A stretch of 8,757 nucleotides of DNA from Clostridiales bacterium (GTDB taxonomy: Bacteria; Bacillota; Clostridia; Lachnospirales; CAG-274). The position numbers were made by a program, and so were the translations under genes. The DNA lies in assembly GCA_021202835.1 (NCBI GenBank), contig JAJQCI010000020.1, positions 1 to 8,757 on the forward strand. The letters are read 5' to 3'. Each line of letters starts with the position of its first letter. Position 1 is the stretch's first letter. Positions 1-7,554 of the stretch are shown here, piece by piece. The notes under the pieces are model-generated. The model had not been told where the DNA came from and did no database searches. It worked only from the letters and a program-made list of their open reading frames with translations.

Positions 1-1
1 C

Positions 2-151
2 TGTTTTACCGGCGCTGTTTACGGTATGGGCTGCCATCAGAGAAATTGGGACAACAACAAGGGCAAATCACTTGAAAAAAGACTGGAAAGATATACTATA
101 ATCGTTTCTGTAGTTTTTGTAGTGCTTGCGCTTATAAGCAATCTTATTTGA
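2..151 (+). CDS. secG: SecG, protein-export membrane subunit (C-terminal part only)
   Basis: The last 49 codons of a gene cut by the window edge, reading in frame from base 2 to a TGA at 149-151. SecG is the small non-essential subunit of the SecYEG channel in the cytoplasmic membrane and helps protein export. The visible part holds a polar, Gly-containing linker, the motif WDNNKGKSLEKRLERYT, and a final hydrophobic helix (IIVSVVFVVLALISNLI) that ends at the stop. A KNKG-type motif followed by a C-terminal membrane helix is the usual SecG ending in Firmicutes. The next gene being rnr supports the call, because secG-rnr is a common order in this phylum. The first half of the gene, with the first membrane helix, lies outside the window. 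Identification is by motif and context; the sequence before WDNNKG is not strongly conserved. Confidence 0.8.
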   Translation, partial: CFTGAVYGMGCHQRNWDNNKGKSLEKRLERYTIIVSVVFVVLALISNLI

Positions 152-160
152 TGTATAGGG

Positions 161-189
161 GGCTGTCTTTTTTAAGACGGCTTTTTATA
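161..189 (+). terminator. Intrinsic terminator of secG
   Basis: An 8-bp stem (162-169 with 174-181, one G-T pair) closes a TTTT loop and is followed directly by TTTTT at 182-186 and further A/T. It begins 10 bases after the secG stop codon. This is the standard rho-independent layout and should separate secG from rnr. Confidence 0.8.
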
Positions 190-327
190 TTTTGGGGAAA
201 TATAATACTAAACGCCGGTTAAATTGCTTAATTGAAGTGTTTTGTTTGCTGCTGCAAATATTTAAGACGTTTTGTATAAAACAGGTAAAGCCGGCATTCT
301 GTCCCTGTAAAATGAAAGGAGAGGTAT
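190..327 (+). promoter_or_regulatory. Leader and probable promoter region of rnr
   Basis: This A/T-rich stretch between the secG terminator and rnr has no open frame worth calling. Two -10-like boxes are visible, TATAAT at 201-206 and TATAAA at 275-280, but neither has a good -35 box at the usual distance, so the start site cannot be fixed by eye. The ribosome binding site AAAGGAGAGG lies at 315-324, with AGGAG six bases before the ATG. A small TTTGC/GCAAA inverted repeat lies around 246-258. No riboswitch or T-box signature was recognised. Confidence 0.4.
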
Positions 328-2556
328 ATGAAGGAATACGATGAAAAGGATTATAATGAAATTATAAAAACACAAAAGGAAAAAATAGAGAGCTTCATAA
401 AAAGCCCTTATTACAGCGAATATCTTACAGATGACTATATGGCGGCGCTTCTCGAAGTGCCTTCGGAGGATTTAAAGCTTTTCAGATATATAATACATGA
501 GCTTTTAGAAGAGGGCAAGCTGGTTCTCACAAAAAAGAAAAAGCTGGCGCCGGCTTCGAAGGCAGGCTATTATACCGGAGTTATAAGAACTACGGAGAGG
601 GGAAACGGCTTTGTGACCTGTGAGGAGCTTTCGGAAGATGTATATATTCCCAAAGAAAATCTGAACGGCGCCTGCCATATGGACACTGTTCTTATTGCGG
701 CAGGTATGTATAAGGGCCGCCCTGCAGGGTTTGTTAAAAAGGTTATAAAAAGAGAAATTCTTCAGGCAGTGGGAATATATCAAACAAGAGCAAAGAGTGA
801 TTATGTTTTCCCCGACAACCACCGTCTCTTTAAGCGCATAGAAATAAAGGGAGCCTGTAAAAACAAAGAGCTTAAGGGACACAAGGTTGTTGTAAAAATA
901 ACCGAACCCCCAAATAAAAAGAGGATAGCCGCCGGAGTTATAATCGGAGATTTAGGCGAGGTGGGCGAAAAGGGCGTAGATGTTCTTTCCGTAATGGCTG
1001 AACACGATATTCCCGGCGATTTCCCCCAAAACGTAAAGGACGCCGTTAAAAAGATACCTATGACAACGGAACGGGAGGATTTAACCTACAGAGAGGACTT
1101 CAGAGACGTTCTGATGGTAACAATAGACGGTGAAGACGCCAAAGACTTAGACGACGCCGTATCCTGCAAAAAGCTTCCAAACGGCAATTTCGAGCTGGGT
1201 GTTTATATTGCCGATGTAAGCCATTATGTTAAGGAAAAATCCCCCATAGACAGGGAAGCCTTTAAAAGAGGCACCAGTACCTATCTTGCCGACAGAGTTA
1301 TTCCTATGCTGCCTAAGGAGCTTTCAAACGGAATCTGCTCTCTTAACCAGGGAGAGGACAGGCTCAGTCTCTGCTGTATTATGGAAATAAACAGCGGCGG
1401 CAGAGTCGTAGACCACAGAACCGTAAAGGGCGTAATAAACGTTGACAGGCGAATGAGCTACACTGTTGTATACGACCTGCTTACAAACGATGCTTCCGAA
1501 TATAAAGATGAATACAAAGACTTTTTGCCTATGTTTTTTGATATGAAGGAGCTAAGAGACATTCTTTGGGAAAAAAGGCGCAGAAGAGGGGCCGTTGATT
1601 TCAACCTTTCGGAAACAAAGGTTATTCTTGACGACGAGGGAAAAGCCGTTGACATTGTGGCGAGATACAGAAACACTGCCACAAGCATAATAGAGGAATT
1701 TATGATTGCGGCAAACGAGACGGTAGCGGAAGAGTTTTTCAACCGTGAGGTTCCCTTTATGTACAGAAGCCACGAAACTCCGGATGAAGAAAAATTTCAA
1801 ATGCTTAAAGATACTGTGGGAAAGCTGGGCTATGTTTTAAAGGGCGGCAGAAAAAGCTCAAAGACACTTCAGGCCCTTTTGGATCAGGTTAAGGACAGCC
1901 CAAAGGAAATGATGATAAATATGCTTGCTCTGAGAAGTATGCAGCAGGCAAGATATACAGGGGACGCTTTGGGCCATTACGGTTTGGCTTCAAAATATTA
2001 CTGCCATTTTACCTCTCCCATAAGGCGTTATCCCGACCTTTATATTCACAGAATAATTTCCCTCTGTATAGACGGAGTCGAGCCCGATGAGCTTCAGCGC
2101 CGTTTCGGAAAGACTCTTGAAGAGGATGCAGGAATCTGCTCCGAAAACGAAAGACGGGCCGAGGCCGCCGAAAGAGATTCCGTGGAGATGAAAAAGGTTG
2201 AATATATGGCCGACAAGGTTGGCCAAACCTTCGAAGGCGTTATAAGCAATGTAACAGCCTGGGGCATTTATGTTCAGCTTCCCAATACTGTTGAGGGAAT
2301 GGTAGCCTATAAATCTATGACCGATGACCACTACAGCGTTGACGAAGAGGGTACAAGCTGTATGGGAGACAGAACTCACAAAACCTACACCATAGGTGAC
2401 AGGGTAACCGTTCTTCTGGAAAGGGCCGACGTTGAAATGCACCATCTTGATTTTGTGTTTGAAGAAAATGCGGCGGCTCAGCAGTCTCCGAAGCCCAAGG
2501 CAGAGCGCAAAAAGTCAAAAGGCTCAGGACGGGGAAGAAAAAAGAGAAGAAAGTAA
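328..2556 (+). CDS. rnr: Ribonuclease R, 3'-5' exoribonuclease
   Basis: RNase R degrades RNA processively from the 3' end, including structured mRNA and rRNA, and takes part in RNA quality control and trans-translation in the cytoplasm. The 742 residues show the full family layout: an N-terminal winged-helix-like region (about 10-70), two cold-shock/OB domains (about 80-140 and 145-225), the RNB catalytic domain (about 250-580), an S1 RNA-binding domain (about 632-712), and a Lys/Arg-rich tail (720-742). The metal-binding motif TIDGEDAKDLDDAV starts at residue 265. Asp267, Asp273, Asp275 and Asp276 match the four catalytic aspartates of the E. coli enzyme. The motif FTSPIRRYPDL at 561-571 is also typical. 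Length is normal for a Firmicute RNase R. The ATG at 328 is chosen because AAAGGAGAGG sits just upstream. The gene lies between secG and a thioesterase gene 10 bases downstream. The partner gene smpB, often next to rnr, is not present here. Confidence 0.97.
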   Translation: MKEYDEKDYNEIIKTQKEKIESFIKSPYYSEYLTDDYMAALLEVPSEDLKLFRYIIHELLEEGKLVLTKKKKLAPASKAGYYTGVIRTTERGNGFVTCEELSEDVYIPKENLNGACHMDTVLIAAGMYKGRPAGFVKKVIKREILQAVGIYQTRAKSDYVFPDNHRLFKRIEIKGACKNKELKGHKVVVKITEPPNKKRIAAGVIIGDLGEVGEKGVDVLSVMAEHDIPGDFPQNVKDAVKKIPMTTEREDLTYREDFRDVLMVTIDGEDAKDLDDAVSCKKLPNGNFELGVYIADVSHYVKEKSPIDREAFKRGTSTYLADRVIPMLPKELSNGICSLNQGEDRLSLCCIMEINSGGRVVDHRTVKGVINVDRRMSYTVVYDLLTNDASEYKDEYKDFLPMFFDMKELRDILWEKRRRRGAVDFNLSETKVILDDEGKAVDIVARYRNTATSIIEEFMIAANETVAEEFFNREVPFMYRSHETPDEEKFQMLKDTVGKLGYVLKGGRKSSKTLQALLDQVKDSPKEMMINMLALRSMQQARYTGDALGHYGLASKYYCHFTSPIRRYPDLYIHRIISLCIDGVEPDELQRRFGKTLEEDAGICSENERRAEAAERDSVEMKKVEYMADKVGQTFEGVISNVTAWGIYVQLPNTVEGMVAYKSMTDDHYSVDEEGTSCMGDRTHKTYTIGDRVTVLLERADVEMHHLDFVFEENAAAQQSPKPKAERKKSKGSGRGRKKRRK

Positions 2557-2566
2557 GGCGAGAAAA

Positions 2567-2989
2567 ATGGAGACAGTATACGAAAGAAAAGTTAATTATT
2601 ATGAAACGGATAAAATGGGAGTAGTTCATCACGCCAACTATATTAAATATTTTGAAGAAGCAAGAGTTTATTTTCTCGATAAAATTGGCTTAAGCTACAA
2701 GGGCTTTGAAGAAACGGGAATAATTATGCCCGTGCTTTCCGTAGAAGCCGCCTATAAGTCCTCAGCTGAATTTGACGATATTCTGGAGGTAAAAACAAGG
2801 CTTACCCGTGTTACCCCCGTAAAAGCCTTCTTCAGCTATGAAATTACAGACAAAAAAACAGGGCGGAAGGTCTGCACGGGCTCTTCTGCCCACGGCTTTT
2901 TAAACCGTGACTTTAAACCCCTTAATATGAAAAAGGAATTTCCCGAAATATTTAAAGGCTTGGGAGAAAGTACAGACGAAGCCCGATAA
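2567..2989 (+). CDS. Acyl-CoA thioesterase, hotdog fold (YbgC/FadM/4HBT type)
   Basis: A 140-residue single-domain thioesterase that probably hydrolyses acyl-CoA or a related thioester in the cytoplasm; the natural substrate cannot be told from sequence. The N-terminal motif YYETDKMGVVHHANYIKYFE carries the family's catalytic aspartate (Asp15 with this start) and the conserved HHANY(x)2YFEEAR stretch. The rest (LEVKTRLTRVTPVKAFFSYEI, then SSAHGFLN) fits the central beta strands of the hotdog fold. The frame stays open upstream to an ATG at 2432, but that would overlap rnr by 125 bases and add 45 low-complexity residues. The ATG at 2567 is preferred because it gives the usual family N-terminus and follows AAGG at 2555-2558. 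The gene starts 10 bases after rnr, so the two are probably co-transcribed. It ends just before a hairpin shared with the convergent genes. Confidence 0.9.
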   Translation: METVYERKVNYYETDKMGVVHHANYIKYFEEARVYFLDKIGLSYKGFEETGIIMPVLSVEAAYKSSAEFDDILEVKTRLTRVTPVKAFFSYEITDKKTGRKVCTGSSAHGFLNRDFKPLNMKKEFPEIFKGLGESTDEAR

Positions 2990-3040
2990 AAATAAATGCC
3001 GTCTCTTAACAGCATTGCTTTAAAGAGACGGCACTTTTGC
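2990..3040. terminator. Bidirectional terminator between convergent operons
   Basis: A 10-bp perfect stem pairs 2998-3007 with 3023-3032 (GCCGTCTCTT with AAGAGACGGC, extended by T2997-A3033) around a 15-base loop. On the plus strand it is followed by ACTTTTGC, a weak T tract. On the minus strand it is followed by ATTTATTTTTATC, a better one. It sits between the thioesterase stop (2989) and the stop of the minus-strand gene (3048), so it probably ends transcription from both sides. Confidence 0.8.
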
Positions 3041-3047
3041 GTTGTAA

Positions 3048-5141
3048 TTAATTTTTTGAAGTTAATGTGTTATACAGAATCACAGCCGCTTCGCCGTTTG
3101 TCAAAATATCATTTCCGTTGAAGCAGTTGTTTTCATCTCCTGTCATATAGCCCAAACCATAGCAGACGGCAACGCAGGGCAGATATTCTCTGTCGATTTC
3201 GTCCTTATAATAGTCGGCTGTGTAAATGTCGGGGATATTCAAAACCGATGAGCTTACATTTGCATAGGCCAGTATTTCCGCTGTTTCATATCTTGTAAGA
3301 GTGTCGCCGTAATATTTGTCGGGAGCATTGTTATAGCCGTAAATACAGAAGCCTTTTTCTGTTTCTTTTCCGTAAAAACGGAAGAAGGCGGCAAAATCCT
3401 CAGGGGATATTGGCTCATCGGGCTTAAACTCTTCTCTTTCTATATAATAGCCGTTGTTGTAAAGAAGCTTTATAATGTCTTCGTATTTACTGCCATCTAT
3501 ATCTGTGTAGCCCGGAAAGGCCTCCTCCTCTTTGTAGGGAGTGCCCTTATAGGGGTCAATTCTGTTTCCTTCTTTGTCAAGGCAGACAGAACCGTAGTCA
3601 AACATATAAACCAAACTTACGCCGGAATCCGTTTTAATATATTCAAGCTTCGGCTCGGAAATGTTAAACAGCTTTGCATAAGCTGCGGCGGTCCCTATTG
3701 CCCCGTCTATGTCGGGAAATTCGGCGTTTTCAAACCAGCGGCAGTCATATTCATCGATAACCCCTGCAGCGTCAAAGCTTATAAGCAGGTAGTTATCTCT
3801 GTATTTTATGCCGTTTACCTTTCTTACATATTTAAAGCTGTAGCTTCTGTATCCGTTTATATCATAGTCATCATATGAAATTTCTTCATATTCAAGCTCT
3901 GTATCGTTAAACCTGTCCCCCGAAAAGGCCAAAGCTGTTTTTTCGGCGGCCTTAAGCATAGCTTCATAATCGGGAACGGTTTCCGATCTGTAAATGCCGC
4001 TGCGGTTTGAATAAAACAAAACCTCACCTGTTGAAGCGTTTATATTGAAGCTTACATTGGTATTTTCGTTTTCTATGCGCAGGCTCCATATATATTCATC
4101 ACTTTCTTTTCTGAGCGTTGAACGCAGATTTGTTTTGTCGGCTATGTATATTCCCTTTTCGGCGTATGCCAAAGCTTCTTCAGGGGTCAAAAGCCCTTCC
4201 TTGTCTTCTATTGAAGCTGTTTCCGCCTCGGTCAGCTTATAGCTGTCTTCCTCTTCAACTGTTTCCGCCGTTAAATCGGCATAATATGAGTTTGATGAGC
4301 CGCTTGCGGCTTCAAAGCTGTCATAATATTCATTTTCAATGCATTCTCCCGTAAAGGCGTCAATCATATATGAAGAAATGTCGGTTAAATAATAGGCCGG
4401 AAAGGCTTTATACATTTTTTCTTCACTGTCGTAATAATCACGGTATTCAAAAACAGGCTCGCAGAAATCTCTGTATATGTTGTGGGCGTCTTCGGCCGAA
4501 ATTATGTTTTCGGCTTTGGAATAGTCATAATAAAAGGGAGCTTCGGAAGGCGCATAATAATATATAACCTCTCCGTTTATTTTTGAAATGTTTACAGTGC
4601 AGTCTCCGCCGTTTAAGGGTATGCCGTTTACAACATAGCGGTAAGTAAAACGGTAAGCAGCTGAGCTGTTTCTGTTTTCCGTTTTTTCATATTTTACGTT
4701 TTCAATATATTCTTCGGGAACAACAAGCTTTAAAAAGCTTTCCGCACTTGTCCTTGCTTCTTCCTCCGTCAGTGTTCCCAGACCCGAAACACCGGTGTTA
4801 TATTTTACATATCTGTATATATATTTGTCACTGTTTATCGCAGCGTCAACAGACGTTGAGTCTGTTGTGTCATTCCAGCTGAATGTGTAGCTTGTTAAGC
4901 CCGTGTTTTCGTTTATAGTGTAGGTGTAGTCGAATTCATCATAATTTGAGCCTATACCCAAAAGCTTTTTTGTGTAGGTAATAAGCTCAGAAACATCCCC
5001 CTCCGAAGCTGCATTATCTTCGCCGTATGCTTTTCCGCTGCTTGAAATATCTTCTTCGAAAACATCCTCTGAACCGCAGACCGGCACAGCCTGAAATGCA
5101 ATGAAAATACACAGAACAGAGCTTAAAAATTTTTTTAACAT
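3048..5141 (-). CDS. Secreted YcdB/YcdC-like protein with C-terminal SLH-like repeats (paralogue 2)
   Basis: A 697-residue exported protein of unknown function. It starts with a Sec signal peptide (LKK, then hydrophobic residues 5-22, probable cleavage near VCG-SE at 23-24); no lipobox is evident. Two regions (about 50-270 and 310-535) resemble the YcdB/YcdC repeated domain (formerly DUF4901): each has an EEA-type helix start (LTEEEARTSAESFL at 124, LTPEEALAYAE at 318) and strand signatures such as INASTGEVLFY and AYYL...IDAFTGE. The C-terminus (about 543-692) has two clear and one partial SLH-like repeat: FKPDEPISPEDFAAFF, DTLTRYETAEIL, then LGYMTGD..CFNGNDILTNGEAAVILY. SLH repeats usually bind cell-wall polymers, so a cell-surface location is likely, but the TRAE motif is only partly kept. 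The composition is acidic and Tyr-rich. It is a tandem paralogue of the upstream gene, 13 bases away. Domain calls come from pattern memory, not a search. Confidence 0.8.
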   Translation of the reverse strand: MLKKFLSSVLCIFIAFQAVPVCGSEDVFEEDISSSGKAYGEDNAASEGDVSELITYTKKLLGIGSNYDEFDYTYTINENTGLTSYTFSWNDTTDSTSVDAAINSDKYIYRYVKYNTGVSGLGTLTEEEARTSAESFLKLVVPEEYIENVKYEKTENRNSSAAYRFTYRYVVNGIPLNGGDCTVNISKINGEVIYYYAPSEAPFYYDYSKAENIISAEDAHNIYRDFCEPVFEYRDYYDSEEKMYKAFPAYYLTDISSYMIDAFTGECIENEYYDSFEAASGSSNSYYADLTAETVEEEDSYKLTEAETASIEDKEGLLTPEEALAYAEKGIYIADKTNLRSTLRKESDEYIWSLRIENENTNVSFNINASTGEVLFYSNRSGIYRSETVPDYEAMLKAAEKTALAFSGDRFNDTELEYEEISYDDYDINGYRSYSFKYVRKVNGIKYRDNYLLISFDAAGVIDEYDCRWFENAEFPDIDGAIGTAAAYAKLFNISEPKLEYIKTDSGVSLVYMFDYGSVCLDKEGNRIDPYKGTPYKEEEAFPGYTDIDGSKYEDIIKLLYNNGYYIEREEFKPDEPISPEDFAAFFRFYGKETEKGFCIYGYNNAPDKYYGDTLTRYETAEILAYANVSSSVLNIPDIYTADYYKDEIDREYLPCVAVCYGLGYMTGDENNCFNGNDILTNGEAAVILYNTLTSKN
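3409..3464. repeat. 56-bp direct repeat, copy A (in SLH-like region of paralogue 2)
   Basis: This stretch matches 5501-5556 at 53 of 56 positions when compared base by base. It encodes the identical peptide LYNNGYYIEREEFKPDEPIS in both paralogues. It is part of the coding repeat, not a separate element. Confidence 0.85.
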
Positions 5142-5147
5142 AAAAAT

Positions 5148-5157
5148 CTCCCCCTTA
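5148..5157 (-). promoter_or_regulatory. Ribosome binding site overlapping the upstream stop codon
   Basis: On the minus strand the sequence TAAGGGGGAG joins the stop codon of the upstream paralogue (TAA, 5157-5155) to a strong Shine-Dalgarno, six bases before the ATG at 5141-5139. It fixes the start of the downstream gene. It also suggests that the two secreted proteins are translated from one message, possibly by re-initiation. Confidence 0.7.
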
Positions 5158-7242
5158 GCTTGTCAAATAGTTATATAAAATCACAGCCGCTTCGCCGTTT
5201 GTGACGACGCTGTCACCGTTAAAACAGCCGCTGTTGTCGCCCTTCATATAGCCCAAAATATAGCAGACGGCAACGCAGGGCAGATAGTCATAATCTATTT
5301 CGTCTTTATAATACCGTGAAGAATAAATTTCTCCCGAGCTTAATATTTTTGCATCAACCTTGAGGCTTGCCAAAATTTCGGCGGCTTCGTACCTTGTAAG
5401 GGTATCGCCGTAATATTTGTCGGCAATACGGTCAAATACATAGCCCTGTTCCGTTTCTTTTCCTTTTAATTTAAAGAAAGCGGCAAAATCCGCCGGAGAT
5501 ATTGGCTCGTCGGGCTTAAATTCTTCTCTTTCGATATAATAGCCGTTGTTGTAAAGCTGGATTATAACAGTTTCACAGCGGCTGCCTTCTATGTCTGTGT
5601 AGCCGGAAAATTCCTCTTTCTCTGTGTAGGGCAGGCCGTCAAAGGGGCCTATTCTGTCACCGTATTTGTCAAGACAAACCTCGTCATAGCCGAAAATATA
5701 GACAAGCCTTACCCCCTCGTCTGTTTTTATATATGTAAGAACTGGAGGAGCAATTTCAAAAAATCTGTCATAAGCGGCCTCAAAGCCTATGGCGTCTTCC
5801 ACACCGGGCAGCTCTATAATATCATCATGCCAAAAAGTATAATAATAATCAAACTTTCCGGCGGCATTAAAGCCTGTGTTTATAAAATTTTCTCTGTATT
5901 TTATGCCGTTTAGTGTTCTGACAAAATTGAATTCATAGCCGTATACATTTCCGCTTTCATAGGCAAACTCCTGATATTCGGGCTCTGTGTTTTCAAACTT
6001 TTCACTTGAAAAGGCTTCTCCCACTTTTTCTGCAGTTTCAAGCATTGTTTCATAATCGGGAACAATTTCGGATTTATATACTTCGTTGTCGTCCCAATAT
6101 CTCAGAACCTCTCCTGTGCCGGCGTTTATATACATATAAACATAGTGATCACCGCTTTTTACATCTATATCCCAGTAATACTCGCCGCCTTGCTTTTCAA
6201 GCTCCGAGGTTATGTTTGTCTTGTCGGGAATTGGCACTTCCCTTTCCACTATTGCCAGTGCCTCTTCGGCTGTTAAAATATCAGCCTTGTTTGCTATGGA
6301 GGCAATTTCCGCTTCAGTCAGGCTGTAATCGGAATCCTCTGCCGTTTCTTCCTCAAAAACGGCATCTTCCCTTGAAGAAGCGCTTCCCCCTATGGCCCAT
6401 TTATCGTCATATTCCGTTTCCATGCTTTCGCCGGTAAAGGCGTCCAACATATATGCTGTGTAGTACGATATAAAATAGGCCGGAAAAAGCTTATATCCTT
6501 TTTTCTGATAATCGTAATAATCACGGTATTCAAACGCTAAAGCACAGCAGTCATTATATAGACTGTGGGCGGTTTCCGCTGAAATTATGCTCTCAGGCAC
6601 CGGATAGTCAATGGCGAAGGGACAGTCATAAGGGGCGTCATATGAAATAACCCTACCTGTATATTTTGAAACCCTGAGAGAAATTCTGCCGTCATCATAG
6701 GGGATTCCGTTTGGGGAATAGCGGTAAACATTATAATATTTGTCACTTCGGTTTCCCGGTTCGTATACAACATTGTCTATATATTCTTCGGGCACAACAA
6801 GGCTTAAAAAGCTGTCGGCGGCGGCCCTTGCCTCTTCGGCGGTTACCGTGCCCAGACCGGAATACCCCGTTTCACCCTTTTCATAATTGCATATGTATTT
6901 ATTGCTGTCAATTATAACGTAAACAGTTTCTCCGCTTCGTGTATTCTTCCAGTTAAAACCATACTGAGTTAAACCGCTTTTATCATCTAAGGTGTAAGTA
7001 TAATCGAATTCGTCATAGCCTGAGCCTATGCCGAAAAGCTCTTTCGTGCAGGTTATAAGATCAGAAACCTCACCATCCGAAGCTGCAGCCTTTACCCCTG
7101 TGACGCTGTCCGACACGGTATCCTCCGAAGGATTCTCCTCAAAAACCTCCGCCCCATCATAGGCGGCCTCCGCTGCCGGGACGGATACACCCTGAAGCGC
7201 AATAAAACCACACATTATTCCGCTTACAACTCTTTTCATCAT
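5155..7242 (-). CDS. Secreted YcdB/YcdC-like protein with C-terminal SLH-like repeats (paralogue 1)
   Basis: A 695-residue paralogue of the next gene downstream, alignable over its whole length with few gaps. It has a signal peptide (MMKRVVSGIMCGFIALQG, probable cleavage after AEA at residue 26), then a variable acidic stretch (28-55). Two YcdB/YcdC-like regions follow (about 58-275, 315-535; note YMLDAFTGESME and INAGTGEVLRY). The SLH-like tail runs from about 545 to 692 (FKPDEPISPADFAAFF, DTLTRYEAAEIL, LGYMKGD..CFNGDSVVTNGEAAVILY). Three cysteines (656, 660, 673) fall at the same residue numbers in both paralogues. The role is unknown; export and cell-wall association are inferred. Two ATGs are possible (7242 and 7239); the first is chosen because AAGGGAGG at 7250-7257 is seven bases away from it. 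The gene lies 39 bases behind the antitoxin gene with no terminator between them, so read-through from uppP is possible. A promoter inside that gap was not convincing. Confidence 0.8.
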   Translation of the reverse strand: MMKRVVSGIMCGFIALQGVSVPAAEAAYDGAEVFEENPSEDTVSDSVTGVKAAASDGEVSDLITCTKELFGIGSGYDEFDYTYTLDDKSGLTQYGFNWKNTRSGETVYVIIDSNKYICNYEKGETGYSGLGTVTAEEARAAADSFLSLVVPEEYIDNVVYEPGNRSDKYYNVYRYSPNGIPYDDGRISLRVSKYTGRVISYDAPYDCPFAIDYPVPESIISAETAHSLYNDCCALAFEYRDYYDYQKKGYKLFPAYFISYYTAYMLDAFTGESMETEYDDKWAIGGSASSREDAVFEEETAEDSDYSLTEAEIASIANKADILTAEEALAIVEREVPIPDKTNITSELEKQGGEYYWDIDVKSGDHYVYMYINAGTGEVLRYWDDNEVYKSEIVPDYETMLETAEKVGEAFSSEKFENTEPEYQEFAYESGNVYGYEFNFVRTLNGIKYRENFINTGFNAAGKFDYYYTFWHDDIIELPGVEDAIGFEAAYDRFFEIAPPVLTYIKTDEGVRLVYIFGYDEVCLDKYGDRIGPFDGLPYTEKEEFSGYTDIEGSRCETVIIQLYNNGYYIEREEFKPDEPISPADFAAFFKLKGKETEQGYVFDRIADKYYGDTLTRYEAAEILASLKVDAKILSSGEIYSSRYYKDEIDYDYLPCVAVCYILGYMKGDNSGCFNGDSVVTNGEAAVILYNYLTS
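5501..5556. repeat. 56-bp direct repeat, copy B (in SLH-like region of paralogue 1)
   Basis: Partner of 3409-3464, with three mismatches, in the same orientation and about 2.1 kb away. The rest of the two genes is clearly more diverged at the DNA level. Such a short near-identical patch suggests strong constraint or local gene conversion, and it could support recombination that fuses the two genes. Confidence 0.85.
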
Positions 7243-7281
7243 AATAATTCCTCCCTTGTATTAAATTTTATAAATATTTCC

Positions 7282-7506
7282 TTAAAGACAGCTTAAAAGC
7301 TCTTCCTCGGAAACAAACTCCTTACAGTCCGGGTCGTTTTCAATGTCTGAAAGCATTTTAAGATCCCATTCATCGGGAACAACCTCTTCTATATCGTCCC
7401 ACTCGGAACTGCCGAAATCTGTTTTTATTATATGCCAAAGCTTTTCTGCGTCATTGTTGCTCATTATTGTTACTGCACCTAAAATTCTTTCTTTTACTGC
7501 TGTCAT
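7282..7506 (-). CDS. Presumed antitoxin of a RelE/ParE-type toxin-antitoxin pair
   Basis: A 74-residue acidic protein, starting MTAVKERILGAVTIMSNNDA and ending in a run of Asp/Glu (DEWDLKMLSDIENDPDCKEF, then SEEELL). It probably binds and neutralises the toxin encoded just upstream and may repress the pair's transcription; neither is shown by the sequence. The call rests on size, acidity and position right after a RelE-type gene. Short proteins with this AVTIMS-type start behind RelE-like genes are familiar to me, but I could not search. The ATG at 7506 follows AAGGAGG (7514-7520) at seven bases. If the toxin gene is read with its ancestral ending, its stop (7521-7519) lies 12 bases before this start, and that stop overlaps the AAGGAGG. 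The gene is intact. Confidence 0.65.
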   Translation of the reverse strand: MTAVKERILGAVTIMSNNDAEKLWHIIKTDFGSSEWDDIEEVVPDEWDLKMLSDIENDPDCKEFVSEEELLSCL

Positions 7507-7518
7507 AGCAATACCTCC

Positions 7519-7554
7519 TTATTTATAAATATCACCACGGTTATCTATTTTTTC
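7519..7554 (-). pseudogene. Displaced original C-terminus of the toxin gene
   Basis: Read from 7554 on the minus strand, these bases give EKIDNRGDIYK and then TAA. This is the usual ending of short RelE-type toxins (an R-G-x-I-Y-K signature) but it lies in a different frame from the toxin gene, shifted by the 58-base insertion. It has no start of its own and is a remnant. Confidence 0.75.

Noticed and set aside
201..280. TATAAT (201-206) or TATAAA (275-280) as a definite rnr promoter
   Set aside because: Neither has a good -35 box at 16-18 bases. They are kept only as candidates in the leader entry.
2432..2566. Longer thioesterase start at 2432, adding 45 residues
   Set aside because: It overlaps the 3' end of rnr, gives a low-complexity basic extension absent from the family, and has no ribosome binding site. 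The ATG at 2567 has one and gives the normal N-terminus.
1458..2632. Several minus-strand open frames of 80-150 codons across rnr
   Set aside because: They lie antisense to a clearly conserved enzyme and lack ribosome binding sites and recognisable domains. They are shadows of rnr codon use.
4045..6917. Plus-strand open frames within the two secreted-protein genes
   Set aside because: They overlap well-supported coding frames, show no domain or start signal, and reflect codon bias of the opposite strand.
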